64,000 nt of DNA from Pogostemon cablin (lineage: Eukaryota > Streptophyta > Magnoliopsida > Lamiales > Lamiaceae): assembly GCA_023678885.1 (NCBI GenBank), contig CM042987.1:22964927-23028926 (forward strand), written 5' to 3'. The notes beneath the pieces are model-generated. The model made no database searches. It worked only from the letters and a program-made list of their open reading frames with translations, and had not been told where the DNA came from. Both the position numbers and the translations under genes were made by a program. Positions 20,659 to 32,723 of this stretch are shown here, in pieces; position 1 is the first letter of the stretch; the number at the start of each line of letters is the position of its first letter.

Positions 20659-20663
20659 GGGTG
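20659..20663. repeat. Right target-site duplication (GGGTG) of the Tat element
   Basis: Matches 6242-6246 exactly. Confidence 0.85.
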
Positions 20664-21320
20664 CTCAAGCAAAATCCCCAAATTGACAAATCGTATGGTC
20701 GGCCCTGTGAACAGGAGCATCCAATCAGGAATCTCTGGCGTCTGTGGCCACCAATGATTTAAATCAGTACGGCCGATAGGATCGGCGTAGTCGATGACAT
20801 GACAGAAATGGAAGCCCTAGGCGACGCTGGGCGTGTGGTCAGCGGGCCATAGATGTGAGTCCTAGGCGGAAAGCAGGGGCCGATTCTGGTGAAGAGGGAG
20901 CCTTAAGGCGTGAGGAGACGCGACGACCAAAGAGGCGTCGAGGGTCGCGCACCAGTGGGTGGCGGCGATGCCCCTGTTCGTCAGATTCACAGAAGCAAAT
21001 TGGTGAAAAGAATTGAAGGGAAGATCCCAACGATTCGCGGTCAATCTGATATGTAGAATGAGAACGATCTGGACCGATAGAAACCAAAGACAGCACAGCG
21101 GCGCGAGAGGTCCAGATTCAGCGCAAGCCCTAGGGCTCCGATTGGGGGCTTCACGTCGGAGGCAGGACCCGTCAATGATCATCTTGATAGTAGGCAACTG
21201 GAGATCAACCATGGACGGCGGTCTTTTAGATCAAAAGCTTAGAGGAAGGGGACAAAGGTTTCTCCCCCCTCCTTCAGGTCTGGACGGAGCTTGGTATACC
21301 ATTTCCATCATTTTCTTTTA
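20664..21320 (-). pseudogene. Right arm of the unidentified gene-like sequence split by the Tat element
   Basis: This is GC-rich relative to its surroundings and ends abruptly in AT-rich DNA near 21320. The minus strand holds a 116-codon open frame at 20862-21212, starting from an ATG in a GGTTGATCTCC context. Its lower end joins 6241 at the insertion point. I cannot assign a family. The abrupt composition change at 21320 could be a transposon or gene-fragment edge. Confidence 0.3.
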
Positions 21321-22726
21321 AAATGTTATCAGTTACTATCATTTATAATATAATTTGTTCATGAAATAGTTCACATTACTTTTATTACATTTCATTAATT
21401 GAATATCACTTTTCCTTGTGAAGATTATCACTTCTTATACCTCTCACAAAAGTAAAACATAAATCTTTTAACATTATTATAAATTATAAATTATTCATAA
21501 CATAATTCAAATGAAAAATTATTATTTTTCATTTAATCACTATTTTTTTATATTAAAAAAATGTTACTACTTTTAAAAATATTGTCACATTTTATAAATT
21601 TATAGTTTAAATTAAAAAATAAATTAAATAAATAACAAATTTTGAATTATTACATTTTCAAATAATATAAAATATAAATTAGATAAAAAAAAAGCAAAAT
21701 AAGTATAGATTTATATAGGATGTAATTAATTTTTGCTTCACAATTAATTTTTAAAATTTATAATTTAATGTCAACCAAATAAAGCCCTTTAAATTTATTT
21801 AGACCTAATTAATTTTGATGATGCTAATACCACCCGAAAGAGTATTAAGTGCATCCGAATCATTGAAAAACTCATAGCAAAAGTACACTTCTAATCTCAC
21901 TTTAAAACTATACTCCATACTCTTTATTACTAATTCCACTCATTCCATTTCCTATCCCCACCCACTAATGTAATTACTAACCCTAAATGGAGTTATTAAT
22001 TACTCCATAGAACACAACAAGTAGATGTCTGTTAATAATTTCAACTTTTTAATGGCCTCTATGGTGATATTCATTTCCCCACGAATTGACCCAAATTTTG
22101 AAAAATTATTTTATTTTTAAAATTCTAAGATTAATGGTAAAATTGAGTTTATTAAAAAAACTCATTAATATTAAGTAGAATTTGAATGATACTATGCTCG
22201 TATACATATGGGAGTGAGTCTCTTGTGCGCCCGGGCACACGGATTCAGATACGTGCCCCTTTATAATTTCCGTGCTCCTTTACAATTTAAACTCCCTAGC
22301 AATACATAGATTTAAATAGAATAGGAAGGGAAAAGGTTGTGTTCACATTGGGACACAGACCGTGTCCCCGTGGCCCCGGGGCACAGGAGCTTTTGTCTAT
22401 ATATAGTTCAAGATTCAGTTTTTGCAATTTGCCACCATTGCTCTGTCTCATCTCGTGCTTTAATCCACGCATTAAGATCAAATTTTGTCCTAAAGCTCTA
22501 CCTGTAGGTGGTGTCGTGGTGGTGCGTGGCCCTTTACTGTCTTTCTCCATCTCTTGGACAATGCTCGAGACTTCTTAAAAAAAGTATGGCCCTAAATTTA
22601 CATTAGCGTTGGAGATTATATTATGTTGGGTGAGGATAATAAATAGGATGGCTGGTGTTAGTAATAAGAAATTTGAAATATAAGTTAAGGATTAGAGTTA
22701 AAATGGTATTTTTGCTATGAAAATTT
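21321..22726. other. AT-rich intergenic DNA; GC palindromes near 22230-22395
   Basis: This is mostly low-complexity AT-rich sequence with no recognisable exon. At 22228-22395 it holds short GC-rich inverted repeats (GTGCGCCCGGGCACAC, GGACACAGACCGTGTCC, GTGGCCCCGGGGCAC) that stand out from the surroundings and may be remnants of a small foldback element. Confidence 0.4.
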
Positions 22727-23502
22727 ATTTTCATGTGAAGAACAGAATTTAAGATAATATTTCAAAATAAGTTTCAATTTAACATTTATCTCAAATCAAG
22801 ATCTCATTTTTTGTTTTTTCTCAAATTAATATTTACATTAGTAAAGGGAATCTCAATCCAAGACACACTCACGGAATTAATAGACGCCGTTAACTATTTA
22901 TTTTCTTTCTTCTCAATGAACATAAACCCTAAATAAATTCAATAAATTTCAAGCCATCAAGTAGCAGTTCTTTTATTTGATTTCAGATCAATCGTTCAAC
23001 TCTCAGATGACCGATAATTTATTGATTTATATCAAATTCTTCATTTTTTCCCATCATGTTGACATTCACTGAAGAATAAATCACCATAAACAGCTTAATT
23101 AATCCTCATCAATTTATTTCATGATTATCCTATTTCTCTCCCAACTCTAATTTATGATAAATATGATTTGATTAAGAGGAGTGTCGTAGTTGATTGTCCA
23201 ATAATATTTTCAATGCACAATAAAATTTTATACCGATCACTCAATGTTTTTCATACTAAAACTAAAGTAACTCTAGTTTTTCAAAAGTAAAGATATCAAA
23301 AGTTTGGTTAGTATTGATTGAACTACTCTAATACAGAAGATTCCTTTAAAGTACTCATTGCACTTCATTTAGTCAATAAAAATTTTATAATTGTAGCTAC
23401 TGAATTGAGTAGAACTTGAGGAGTACATGTTTTGTGATTGTATATATATATATATAATCAATATTGATGTATTTTTTTTCAATATTGATTATCATTGTGC
23501 AG

Positions 23503-26220
23503 GCTCATCTGTTGGTTCAATAAAATCACTAAGTAAATTGAGGACTATAGATTATTCTGATTCTTATACATCAGACAGCGGTGATGAAGTTGATTCAACT
23601 AGTGTCCTGAGCACATACAAACAAGTATGCTTTAAAGTTGGTCAAAAGTTCTCTTCCATTGATGAATTTTATTAAAATTTGAAAAGTTATGGTGCATACA
23701 ACAACTATGAGTTATCATTTCTGAGAAAAGATAAGAAAAAGTGTAGAGCACGGTGTGCAAATGATTGTCCTTGGCTTATTTATTGTTCAAAAGTTGGTCA
23801 CTTAGAAACTTATGAAGTGAAAACATACTATGAAGAACATAATTGTAAGAAAGGTGCGAAAGTCAAGTTCATAGATGCCAAGTGGTTGAGCAACAAGGTG
23901 GTTGATGTCTTGAAAAAGTTTTCAGATTTGACCGGGTCAGAGTTGAAAGAACATATTGCTGAGAAATTCAAAATAAAAATTAGTCGAGCAAAAGCATATA
24001 GAGTTAGAAGTCTTGCCTTTCAATCTATGGATGGCAATCACGATGAGCAATACTTAAGATTATGGGACTATCGTGAAGAATTATTAAGAACAAATCCTGG
24101 GACTACTTTTCAGATATTTGCTCCAGGTGTACCTTCTAGATTTGATCGACTTTATATTTGCATAGATGCATGTAAGAAGGGATTTTTAGCAGGATGTCGA
24201 CCTCTGATTTCCATTGATGGATGCTTCTTGAAGGGATATTATAGGGGCCAACTCTTATCAGCAGTAGCTCAAGATGGAAACAATAGTCTCTTTCTTATAG
24301 CATATGCTATAGTTTCTTCAGAAACTAGAGAGACGTGGTCTTAGTTTTTGACTAATCTGTTGGCAGATATTGGAATTACATCCCCTCGTGGAGAAAGGTA
24401 GACATTTATTTCGGACCAAGGAAAGGTAATAAGCAACATTAATATCGTTCCTTCATTTCTCAATATGTTCATTCAATAATGTTTAACATTTTTATATTAA
24501 CAGGGTCTTCTTTCTGCTTTGGATGATGTATATCCTTCCAAGCATCATAGATTATGTGTTTTACACTTGTTCCGTAATTTCAACAAAAGGTGGAAGGATA
24601 AACTAGTTTCGAATCAATTTTGAAAAGCTGTAAATGCAACCACCATTGTGGACTACGAAATTCACATGAATGAGATGCAACGAACTTGTAATGAAGCTTG
24701 GAAGCATTTATCTAATATTGGTATGGAAAGATGGAGTAAGGCTGGTTTTGAAGCTCATGTCAAGTCTACGGCTATTTGTAACAATATTGTGGAGTGTTTC
24801 AATGAAAAAATCTTAAAGTACCGAGGTGGTGGGTTACTTCTTTAATAGAAAACATACGAGCTCAAACAATGACAAGAATGTATGAAAATGGAGAAAATAT
24901 GAGGAAAAGAAATTGTGAAATATGTTCAAAGATACACTACAAGAAAATTGCCGAATTCTAACGACGAAAAATTGTTGAAAAATGCAAAAATACCATTGGA
25001 ATTCATGATTCCAACAGATATTCCAACGAATTTTTTCTGTTGGAAAAATGGCCGTTGGAATGTTATTTTTTCAACAGCGTTTCCAATTGTTTAAAAAATC
25101 CGACGACATTTATTTGTTGGAATTTTTTTTATCTAAAAGTGATCCAAAAAATTTTCCAATAGAATTTTCTTTTGGAATTACCATTGGAATAAATTCCAAC
25201 GATCTTCGAACTCCGTTGGAATTTTCCAACGATAAAAAAAAATTATTCGAATTCGAACCCTTGACCTCTTGCGTATATCATCTTATCATTTACCAACTTA
25301 ACTAATATATATTTTATGTTATTAATTGATATTTAAATATATTGAAGTCTCTTTTTTCGATGGAATTTTAATAGGAATTTTCCAACGGCTTAAGTTTAAT
25401 TGGAATTTTTATTGAAAATTTTCAATGGTTTATCAAGCTATTGGAATTTTCCAACGATTTAAATTTATATTAGAATTTTTGTTGGAACTTTTCAATAATT
25501 TTAGATTTTATAGGAATTTTCGTTGGAAATTTCCAATAGTTTATCAGACTATTGGAATTAGCATTGGAAATTTCCAACAGTTTAAATTTTCATGGGAATT
25601 TTTGTTGGAATTTTCCAATGGTTTAAAGTTTCATTAGAAAATTCATTGGAATTCTAAAATTTCCAACGGATTTGCTTTTCGTTGGAATTTTTCTATTGGA
25701 ATTTGACAGTTTTCTTGTAGTGATAATGGATAAGCTAAATGTGTCAATTATGGATAGTAAAGTGTGGATTGCAGCTCCATGTGGTGATTGGTAAAAGGTT
25801 ATCTTTGAGGTGTTACGTAGGCCTGAAAAGTTTATTGTGAATCTTGACAAACACACATGTATTTGTAGAAAATATGATATTTCTGGAATCCCTTGCAAAC
25901 ATGTTGTTGCTGCTATAGAAAAGATCAATGGAAAACATGAAGATTATGTAAGTGAGTATTTCACAAGGCAGAGGTTCTTGAAAACTTTTGACCATTGCAT
26001 CTATCCTTTGATGGGTTCCCATTTTTGGCCAAAAAGTGACCACAAAGCCATTATGCCTCCTCTTTATAAAAGACCTGCAGGGAGGTCAAAGAAGCGAAGA
26101 GCAAAGGACCTAGTTGAGTATAAAGATAGTCATAAATAAAAAAAAATATGGGCCAACTAAATGTGTAGCATGTGGCATTCTTGGCCATAATAAAAGAAGT
26201 TGTAAAAATAATAACCAAGA
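23503..26220 (+). pseudogene. Mutator-type (MuDR) transposase, decayed and split by a CACTA element
   Basis: After a GTGCAG acceptor at 23502 the frame gives the N-terminal MuDR DNA-binding domain (YKQVCFKVGQKFSSIDEF, then Cys/His residues through YYEEHNC). The transposase core follows: SIDGCFLKGYYRGQLLSAVA (first catalytic Asp), ISDQGK near 24407 (second Asp), an intron at about 24427-24504, HRLCVLHLFRNF (the CxxH signature), and VECFNEK (catalytic Glu). Then come a SWIM zinc finger, CICRKYDISGIPCKH (25857-25903), and a CCHC knuckle, CVACGILGHNKRSC. In-frame stops at 23673-23675, 24342-24344, 24405 and about 24620, plus a frameshift near 24830, make it non-functional. The CACTA element at 24935-25722 interrupts it between the core and the SWIM finger. 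Confidence 0.87.
24935..25722. mobile_element. Non-autonomous CACTA element (788 bp) inside the MULE transposase
   Basis: It starts CACTACAAGAAAATTGCC and ends GACAGTTTTCTTGTAGTG, the canonical CACTA terminal inverted repeats. It is flanked on both sides by ATA (24932-24934 and 25723-25725), a 3-bp target duplication. The interior is packed with TTCCAACG / GTTGGAAT motifs in both orientations, as expected of subterminal transposase-binding repeats. It encodes nothing recognisable. Removing it with one ATA restores the surrounding transposase reading frame. Confidence 0.95.
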
Positions 26221-26229
26221 ACAGGTATC

Positions 26230-28214
26230 ACATTTCATTTTCAGTATTAAAATGGAACTTGCTTTATTATTTACTAAATATATTCTTACATATTCTTACT
26301 TTTCTTTCTTATTAGGAATGATCTTCAAGATTTGCAATTATTCAAGCAAAAATGTTTCTTCATTTGATAGTGAAGATTTGGCAGATTGAGTTGAGCAATT
26401 TTTTTGTTGAGAAGATTCTAGCTAGACTGCGATTTAGTTGGGTTGTATTTTATGGTGATTAAACCTTATGAGAGTTGCAAATTTTGTGAATTTCTAAAAG
26501 AGACTTGATCGTGGCGCATAAGTTTCTATTGCAATTAATTTTACTTGGAGATTTTATTATGATTTGGAATATTGTTTATTTTGTGAGATAATTTTGTTTA
26601 TGTGTTCCGATTGTTTTTTTTGTGAGCTCTTTGAATTATTACACAACTTGATTTGCAATTTATGTTTTTGTTGATTTTGCTGGATTTAAAAGGAGTTTTA
26701 TTTTGCTGATTAATATTAGATTGAGTGTCATGGCATACGGCGTGTAGCGTTAATGATCTCTAAGGAGATTAAGCTGGATCCAGATCACTGTGATGTTCAT
26801 GAATTATACTTGACCATCTATTATAGTCATTGGCAGTAGTTATTTGCAGTAGGTTGATGACTAAGTTTCTTTGGTTGTGAAGGAGTATAGAATGAGATGG
26901 ATTATTTTCTTGTAGTACTATTATTTTTTTGTTTAATAATAGGTTGATTAATTATTGTGAAGACATTTAAAGAATTTACAATAATTGTTAGCAGAAACTT
27001 AACTCCATGAAGTAACATATATTCAAGAAAAAAGAAGAGTAAAACTTGTGTATTACATAGCAATTCCAAAAATAATACAAAGTAATTAAAATAACTAAAA
27101 TATTTTATTTGTGGCCTCTTAAGCAAATGTATTTCAACTGAAGAATGAAATGAAAAATTCTGGAACTAGTGTGTTACATAAATGCCCCATTACGCTTCAC
27201 TGTTTCTCTACAAACTCAGTAGAATGCTTCATGCTTCATTATGCTGCACGTCTTTAGGTGAAAATATGGCCCGACCTGCTCAAAATTGACAATCATCCTA
27301 ATGAAGTCTTCTATCATGTCAACATCTATAGCCATGTCTAAAATAAATTAAGAAGAAACACGGTTAATGCCTCCGATGAATGTAGTTGAGAAATTAATCG
27401 GAGATAAGAGTTCTTAAGTGTATGAAAATATATAATCCAATGAATTTCAGGAGTTCTGTATCTTTTCATTTCAATTGATCAAATACCAATAGCAAGTTAG
27501 TGACTTTATTAAAAAGTCTAAGAATCTATACTATTGCAGAATAAATGAAGATAACACATGAATCATGACTTTGTAAACAATACTTGCTAAGATGCATCAC
27601 ATAAGCTCAAGCATAAACATGTAGCCATAACCATTATTGTATAAACTTGATATAATCCACGTTTAAGTTTTCATTTACCATGCTTAAACACCTAATGTTC
27701 ATTTCCCATTATTCTGATATATCTGTTGAATTTCATATTCCAAACATAGTAAAAAATCAAAGCATTTAAAGCAAAATCAACTCTAAGAGATATTTTATCA
27801 AACAACTTACGTGCATAACTGCCATTTATCTACACAAGATTAAAAGAGAAATATTTATACCCAAAATCTCCCTGTGAATCCACTAGACAAAATCACATCT
27901 TCTTATATCAAATAGAATGGAAATATATGTAATCTGCATTGAATGAACATAACTAATTTGAATCATTGTTTTTACGTGTCGATGTCACCATTGATGTTTA
28001 GAAAAAGAAAATATTATGCAATTATTTAGAAAATGAATCACAAATCGAAAATTCCCAACTTACCAATGATTCTTCTTATTACTGTTCGAGAAATTGAATT
28101 GGTAATAACAATTTTATGAAGGCAAATGTAAATATGCAAGGCTCGGTGGACTTTGTTTCCAGCGTATTTTCCCTTCTCTTCTTTCTTTGGTGAACAGTTT
28201 TTGCCACTAAGTTA
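26230..28214. other. 3' non-coding part of the MULE
   Basis: After the zinc-knuckle exon there is a possible small terminal exon (about 26300-26390, ending DSEDLAD). AT-rich sequence then runs to the right inverted repeat. The only coding-like signal is a 40-codon minus-strand frame at 27213-27335, described separately. Confidence 0.45.
27213..27335 (-). CDS. Possible small terminal exon of a second, antisense gene in the MULE
   Basis: A 40-codon frame on the minus strand begins ATGGCTATAGAT at 27335 and ends TGA at 27213. It directly follows a good acceptor (AATTTATTTTAG, 27338-27349). The peptide (MIEDFIRMIVNFEQVG core) has balanced amino-acid composition, unlike the AT-driven frames nearby. 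Maize MuDR has two convergent genes, mudrA and mudrB, so an antisense gene near the other terminus would not be without precedent. No similarity is claimed, and it may be chance. Confidence 0.25.
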
Positions 28215-28411
28215 ATATATGAAATAGAAGGAAGAAAAAAATAGTTAACGACGTCTATTAATTCCGTGAGTTTGTCTTGGATTGAGATTCCCTTTACTAA
28301 TGTAAATCTTAATTTCAGAAAAAATAAAAAATGAGATCTTGATTTGAGATAAATATTAAATTGGAGCTTATTTTGAGACATTATCTTAAATTTGGGCCTT
28401 CACATGAAAAT

Positions 28412-29022
28412 CTTTCTTTTTACAATTCGAGTGCCTCGGTATTCTTTTGTGTAGTAATAGCACCGTCCAGTTAATTCTACTTTTTAATTAATTTTTTTAA
28501 TTTTCTAATTCCGTAACAACCAAATAGGACCCTTTACAATTATTTAGTTGGGCTAATGGATGTCTCACATAAGAAGATTCGTGAGACACTCTAACCTAAA
28601 TCTTTGCCATATATATTTTCATGGGCTCAAGTCAGAATTCTTGTCGTATACATAGCAATAATCAAAAAAAATATGTAAAATGGGTAAAAAGTGATAATTT
28701 TTTAATAAAAAAATAATATTTAATTGATGAAAAATGATAACTGTTTTATTTATATTATGAATAATTTATAAATGAAAAAAATATAATAATATTTTAATAA
28801 AAAGTGATAATATATTTATTAAAAAGTGAGAATTAATTAAAAAATGATATTATGTGAGACGGTTTTACAAAAGTGTGACCCTAAATGGAAAAGAATATAT
28901 TCGTAAACATAAAATAAATGTAGGAATAGGAAAAAAGAAGTAAATAAGTAGATTATTCTCTAGCTAAATACTTGTGTGAGATCATCTCATGGGATAATTT
29001 ACTTAAATATGATAAAAAGTAA
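28412..29022. repeat. AT-rich DNA with relics of a GTGAGAC/GTCTCAC repeat family
   Basis: Fragments GATGTCTCACATAAG, TTCGTGAGACAC, ATGTGAGACGGTTTTAC and GTGTGAGATCATCTCATGGG (28559-29000) resemble pieces of one short interspersed palindromic repeat. Similar pieces are at 3831-3850, 29399-29430 and 57695-57791. No coding sequence seen. Confidence 0.5.
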
Positions 29023-29024
29023 TA

Positions 29025-29261
29025 CTCTCTTCGTCTGCTGAAAAGGTATCAATTTTCTCATTTTGGTCTTCCGCTCTAAATGTATTAATTTTTTATTTAA
29101 TTTTAATTTTAATTATTATTATTATTTTTTTTTTGGCAAAAAGGTTCCTCAAAGGGCCCACTACTCACCACTAATATATCTACCCACTTTACATAAAATA
29201 ATAATGCTCATTAATCCATATGCTAAATGTAAATGAGTACATTATTTATAAACGGAAGGAG
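29025..29261. mobile_element. Stowaway-type MITE, 237 bp, diverged
   Basis: The left end is CTCTCTTCGTCTGCTG and the right end is AACGGAAGGAG, flanked by TA at 29023-29024 and 29262-29263. The inner sequence matches the two other Stowaway copies here (CACCACTAATA-TCTACCCACTTTACAT). It is the most decayed of the three. Confidence 0.78.
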
Positions 29262-29718
29262 TAATAATTTTAGAAAAAGTGATAGTAATGTTGTAAAACA
29301 TGAACATTTGTAGTATAAAGAAAAGTGATATAATTTTTTTAATAAAAATAATTAATTTTTATAATAAAAATTGATAACTAATAAAAAAAACATAAAAAGA
29401 TCTCACATTAGATAGTCTCACGCAAGTGTCAAGTTGCCTCTAAAAGTGTAGTGTAGATTTAAACACTTCATGGTTGTAGCACAATACACGAATATCTATT
29501 AAAATATGTCCTTAGGTGTCAGTCATTACAAAGGTTTATAATAAATAATTAGTACTATCATAATAATATCTAGTGTTTTTATAACTGAATTGAAGATCGA
29601 ATCGATAGCCCCAGCTGTTTGAGTTCAGCTGGTCAGACTGGCTGTTTAATCGAAAAAACCAAAATCACATATTTTTAATAATATTTCATTATTTTCTATA
29701 TAATTGTACATTAACATA

Positions 29719-29910
29719 CCGCCTCCATCCCCTTTAAAGAGTCCATTTTTTCCATTTTGGACGTCCCTCCCAAAGAGTATCATTTAATTTTTTACACACA
29801 TGTGACCCACACTTTCCTACTAATACAACTACCCACTACACATTAAATAATGATAATCTTTAATTCAAGTGCAAAAAGCAAAACACTCTATTTAAAAGGG
29901 ACGGACGGAG
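29719..29910. mobile_element. Stowaway-type MITE, 192 bp
   Basis: It begins CCGCCTCCATCCCC and ends GGGACGGACGGAG, with TA at 29717-29718 and 29911-29912. Stowaway elements are mobilised in trans by mariner-like transposases. Confidence 0.88.
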
Positions 29911-30119
29911 TACTTAATTTACATAAAATAACACTACAAAGTACAAAATTTCTAATAAATGTATTAAGGCAACACATTACATTATCGAAATTATACTGCT
30001 ATCAAAATTTTCAGGAAGTATGAGTTCATCTGAACCACAGCATGGACCACTGCAATGTGAATTAAAAGTTCAACATTACTCGAAGAAGAAGTATACAACA
30101 ATATAGGAACCAAGGGGTT

Positions 30120-30678
30120 GTTAAATGATCACCTCGTCTAATGATAACCTTATCTAAAAGCTTAAGCTTGTAGAGAGTTGAATCATTTAATACTTAATCA
30201 AATCACTCTAACATGCCCCTTATATGCAGGCGGGGTTATATTTTGCCTAAAGCTTTGCATGTGGAATTTTCTTATAAATGGGTGGCGATGAGGTTCAAAC
30301 CTTGGACCTTTGCTAGGCCATGACTCTGATACCATGTTAAATGACCACCTCATCTAAAAGTTTAAGCTGACAGAGAGGTAAATTATTTAATATTGAATCA
30401 AGTTACTCTAACAGCCCCCTCACATGTAGGCGGGAAATTTTTTGCCTGAAGCTTTTAGATGAAGTGGTCATTTAACATGGTATCAGAGCTATAGGCTAGC
30501 AAAGGTCCAGGGGTTCGAACCTCACTACCACTCATTTATAAAAAAATTTCACATGCAAGGCTTGAGGCAAAAGTTAACCCCGCCTGCATGTGAGGGGGTG
30601 TGTTAGAGTGACTCGATTAAGTATTAAACGGTTCATCTCTCTATCAACTTAACCTTTTAGATGAGGTGATCATTTAAC
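30120..30678. repeat. Nested inverted cluster of tRNA-like (SINE-like) repeat units
   Basis: The outer ends form an inverted repeat (GTTAAATGATCACCTC at 30120-30135, GAGGTGATCATTTAAC at 30663-30678). Inside are at least two inverted copies of a unit with ACATGGTATCAGAG, then AGCAAAGGTCCA and a GGTTCGAACC-like pol III B box (near 30513 plus strand; a diverged copy near 30292 minus strand). It continues to a GCCTGCATGTGAGGGG stretch. A third partial copy lies at 30335-30440. GGTATCAGAG plus GGTTCGAACC in this order is the usual head of plant tRNA-derived SINEs. The exact family is not assigned. Confidence 0.6.
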
Positions 30679-31079
30679 TTAACTTTTAAAAAGGACTGAC
30701 TATGCACAGAGAGATTAGAGATCTATGATGAGGGATCGAATGTTGGTAAAACAATATTCATAATTGATCCGTATAAGAAAATCAATCATAAATGATGTTG
30801 TGACTGATAACTCAGTTATTAAGAGCCTGCAATCTAAAATAGGGTATTTTCATAACAACTCATGACACAACACTTGTTTATTTCTTTCACACCCTTTTCT
30901 AGGGTAATCACCTTTGATTATCACCTCTCTTCCGGGAACACTTTTCTCAAACCCTTTCTAAATTTAATTTACCAAATTCTTGAACACAAATACATAACAA
31001 TCATTTTTACTCATATCAATTGTCACATTCCTACTTTGATTAGGTGTTACCTTGTTCTTAGTAGGGCATTATGTGGCTG
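30679..31079. other. Intergenic DNA, nothing recognisable
   Basis: There is no motif-bearing frame. The short plus-strand frame at 30862-31083 has no domain. Confidence 0.4.
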
Positions 31080-32699
31080 GTGATCGTCGTTGAATTCACC
31101 TAGTTTTTAGGTCATTTATGTGTTCGTTTTGTGTGTTTTTGTGTCATATTTTGTATGTGTTTTTGGTGAAAAAGGTGGAAAATACATATCTAATCTGAAA
31201 CTTTCATGCACAGGTGCTAAGATGGTTAAAACGAGCAAAAATAGAGAAAATGGTGCAAAAATACTCAAGTTTGGTAAACTGTCACAAAAATTCGACCATC
31301 AGCAGAGAATTTTGGTCGAATTTTTGTGCAAAACAGGGGAGAAACAGAGCATCGGAGGCAAAGCACACTGTAAAAAAATTTGACCACACTTAGTTTTCTT
31401 CGGTCGAATTTTTCTGCACATTTTCAGGAAAATTCGACTACACTCAAGAAAATTCAGTCGAATTTTCCTGAGTTTGTGCCACCTATCTAAAAAATCGGGT
31501 TTAATTCCCCATTTGTCTATTTAAATCCCCAATTCTCTTCCATTCATCAGTTTTGAAGCCATAAATTTGTAAAACACGCACTCCCTCACCATTTTCTCAA
31601 AACACTATCATTTTCCATCCAAATTTCACACAATTTTTTTTATCATCTTCCATAGATCTTTCCATCATCCATCTACCCATTTCATTTCTAAGGAGGAATG
31701 AGGCTTGGAGAAGAGGATTCAAGCTTGAAGAATGAGATTTCCCCCAATCTAATTAGGGAAGAATTTTTGTCTTGATGTTTGTAATTCAATTGAATTGTTG
31801 GAAACAATTGATTCATTGAAGCATATTTGTATTGTTGACTTGATTATGTTGGTTGGCTAGCCCTTCGTGAGGCTACTACATGATGGATTGAGGAATTCTA
31901 GACTTGTTGGATTTTTAATGGTTTAATTGATGTGATTTTGGAATTTCTCTCTTGATTTATGAATTACTTGATCTATATCGTGATGTGTGTGATTAATTTC
32001 CCTAATCATGTTGTTAGAATGGCCATTCCAATTATATGCTTATGGTTTTGATTGAATCATATTATGATGTGGATTATATATGTTAGTATGTGAAGTGCGT
32101 TGTAACACCTTTGTATTCTTAGAGAATTCATGGGAGAACATTTAATTGATTGATCATATCTGATTGTTAATTGAGTGAGAGGAACTATTCTTATAATCAT
32201 AGTACCTTTTAAGGGAATTGAAGTGAGATACCATCTTATGTGCTTGAAACTTGTAATGAGTTGAGAGTTGAGAACCTAGTTGCCTTGGCCAAAGGGTTTA
32301 GGGGGAGTTTTTGTGATTGCTTCTATCCATTATCATCGATATTTGCCAGTAGAATCTAATATGTCTAGGGAGTGTCCTTGATCATAAGAGTGGTTAGTCT
32401 TGCTCCACTTTAGATTGTCACTTCATCTATTTTATTTCCTTCTTTTCTACTTGGTATTCTACTTGATTGCTTTTAGTTGTTAATTGATTCTATTTGGTAC
32501 TTGCATTAGATAATCTGTAGTTTAATTGTTAGTTTAATTCTCAAACTCAAATTGTGATCACTTCTCTAAAGCATGATTAAAAATAAATCTGCATACACTT
32601 AAGGTATTAGTCTCGCATGGATAGATATTTGACTTGGTCACTCAAACTACTACGATAAAGTACACTTGCTCTAGTCGTAAGCAAATAATTTTGCGATCA
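31080..32699 (+). repeat. 5' LTR of an Athila-lineage gypsy element
   Basis: It contains TTCGACC/GTCGAATTTT motifs in the U3 part (31280-31470), as in other Athila LTRs in this window. It ends TTGCGATCA directly before a primer-site-like sequence. The left boundary is approximate; the right boundary is set by the primer site. The gag that follows confirms the orientation. Confidence 0.65.
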
Positions 32700-32705
32700 A
32701 GTTTT

Positions 32706-32723
32706 TAGCGCCGTTTCTGGGGA
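32706..32723 (+). other. Decayed Athila-type primer-binding site
   Basis: TAGCGCCGTTTCTGGGGA corresponds to the TGGCGCCGTTGCCGGGGA site of Athila elements (tRNA-Asp), with three mismatches. It lies 6 nt after the LTR end. Confidence 0.7.

Larger units (their letters stand above)
22727..28411 (+). mobile_element. Mutator-like element (MULE) with long terminal inverted repeats
   Basis: About 190 bp at 22727-22915 is repeated in inverse orientation at about 28215-28411. Both copies contain ATTTTCATGTGAAG, TTATCTCAAATCAAGATCTC, GTAAAGGGAATCTCAATCCA and GACG(C/T)CGTTAACTATTT. Between them lies a Mutator-type transposase on the plus strand. Outer boundaries are uncertain by about 20 bp and I could not confirm the 9-bp target duplication. 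The element is about 5.7 kb, including a nested CACTA element of 788 bp. Confidence 0.83.

Noticed and set aside
21013..21321. 102-codon plus-strand frame
   Set aside because: It overlaps a longer minus-strand frame in the same GC-rich arm and has no recognisable motif; neither can be called a gene.
30500..30530. tRNA gene suggested by GGTTCGAACC
   Set aside because: It has B-box similarity only; no foldable tRNA surrounds it, and several copies in both orientations indicate a SINE-like repeat.
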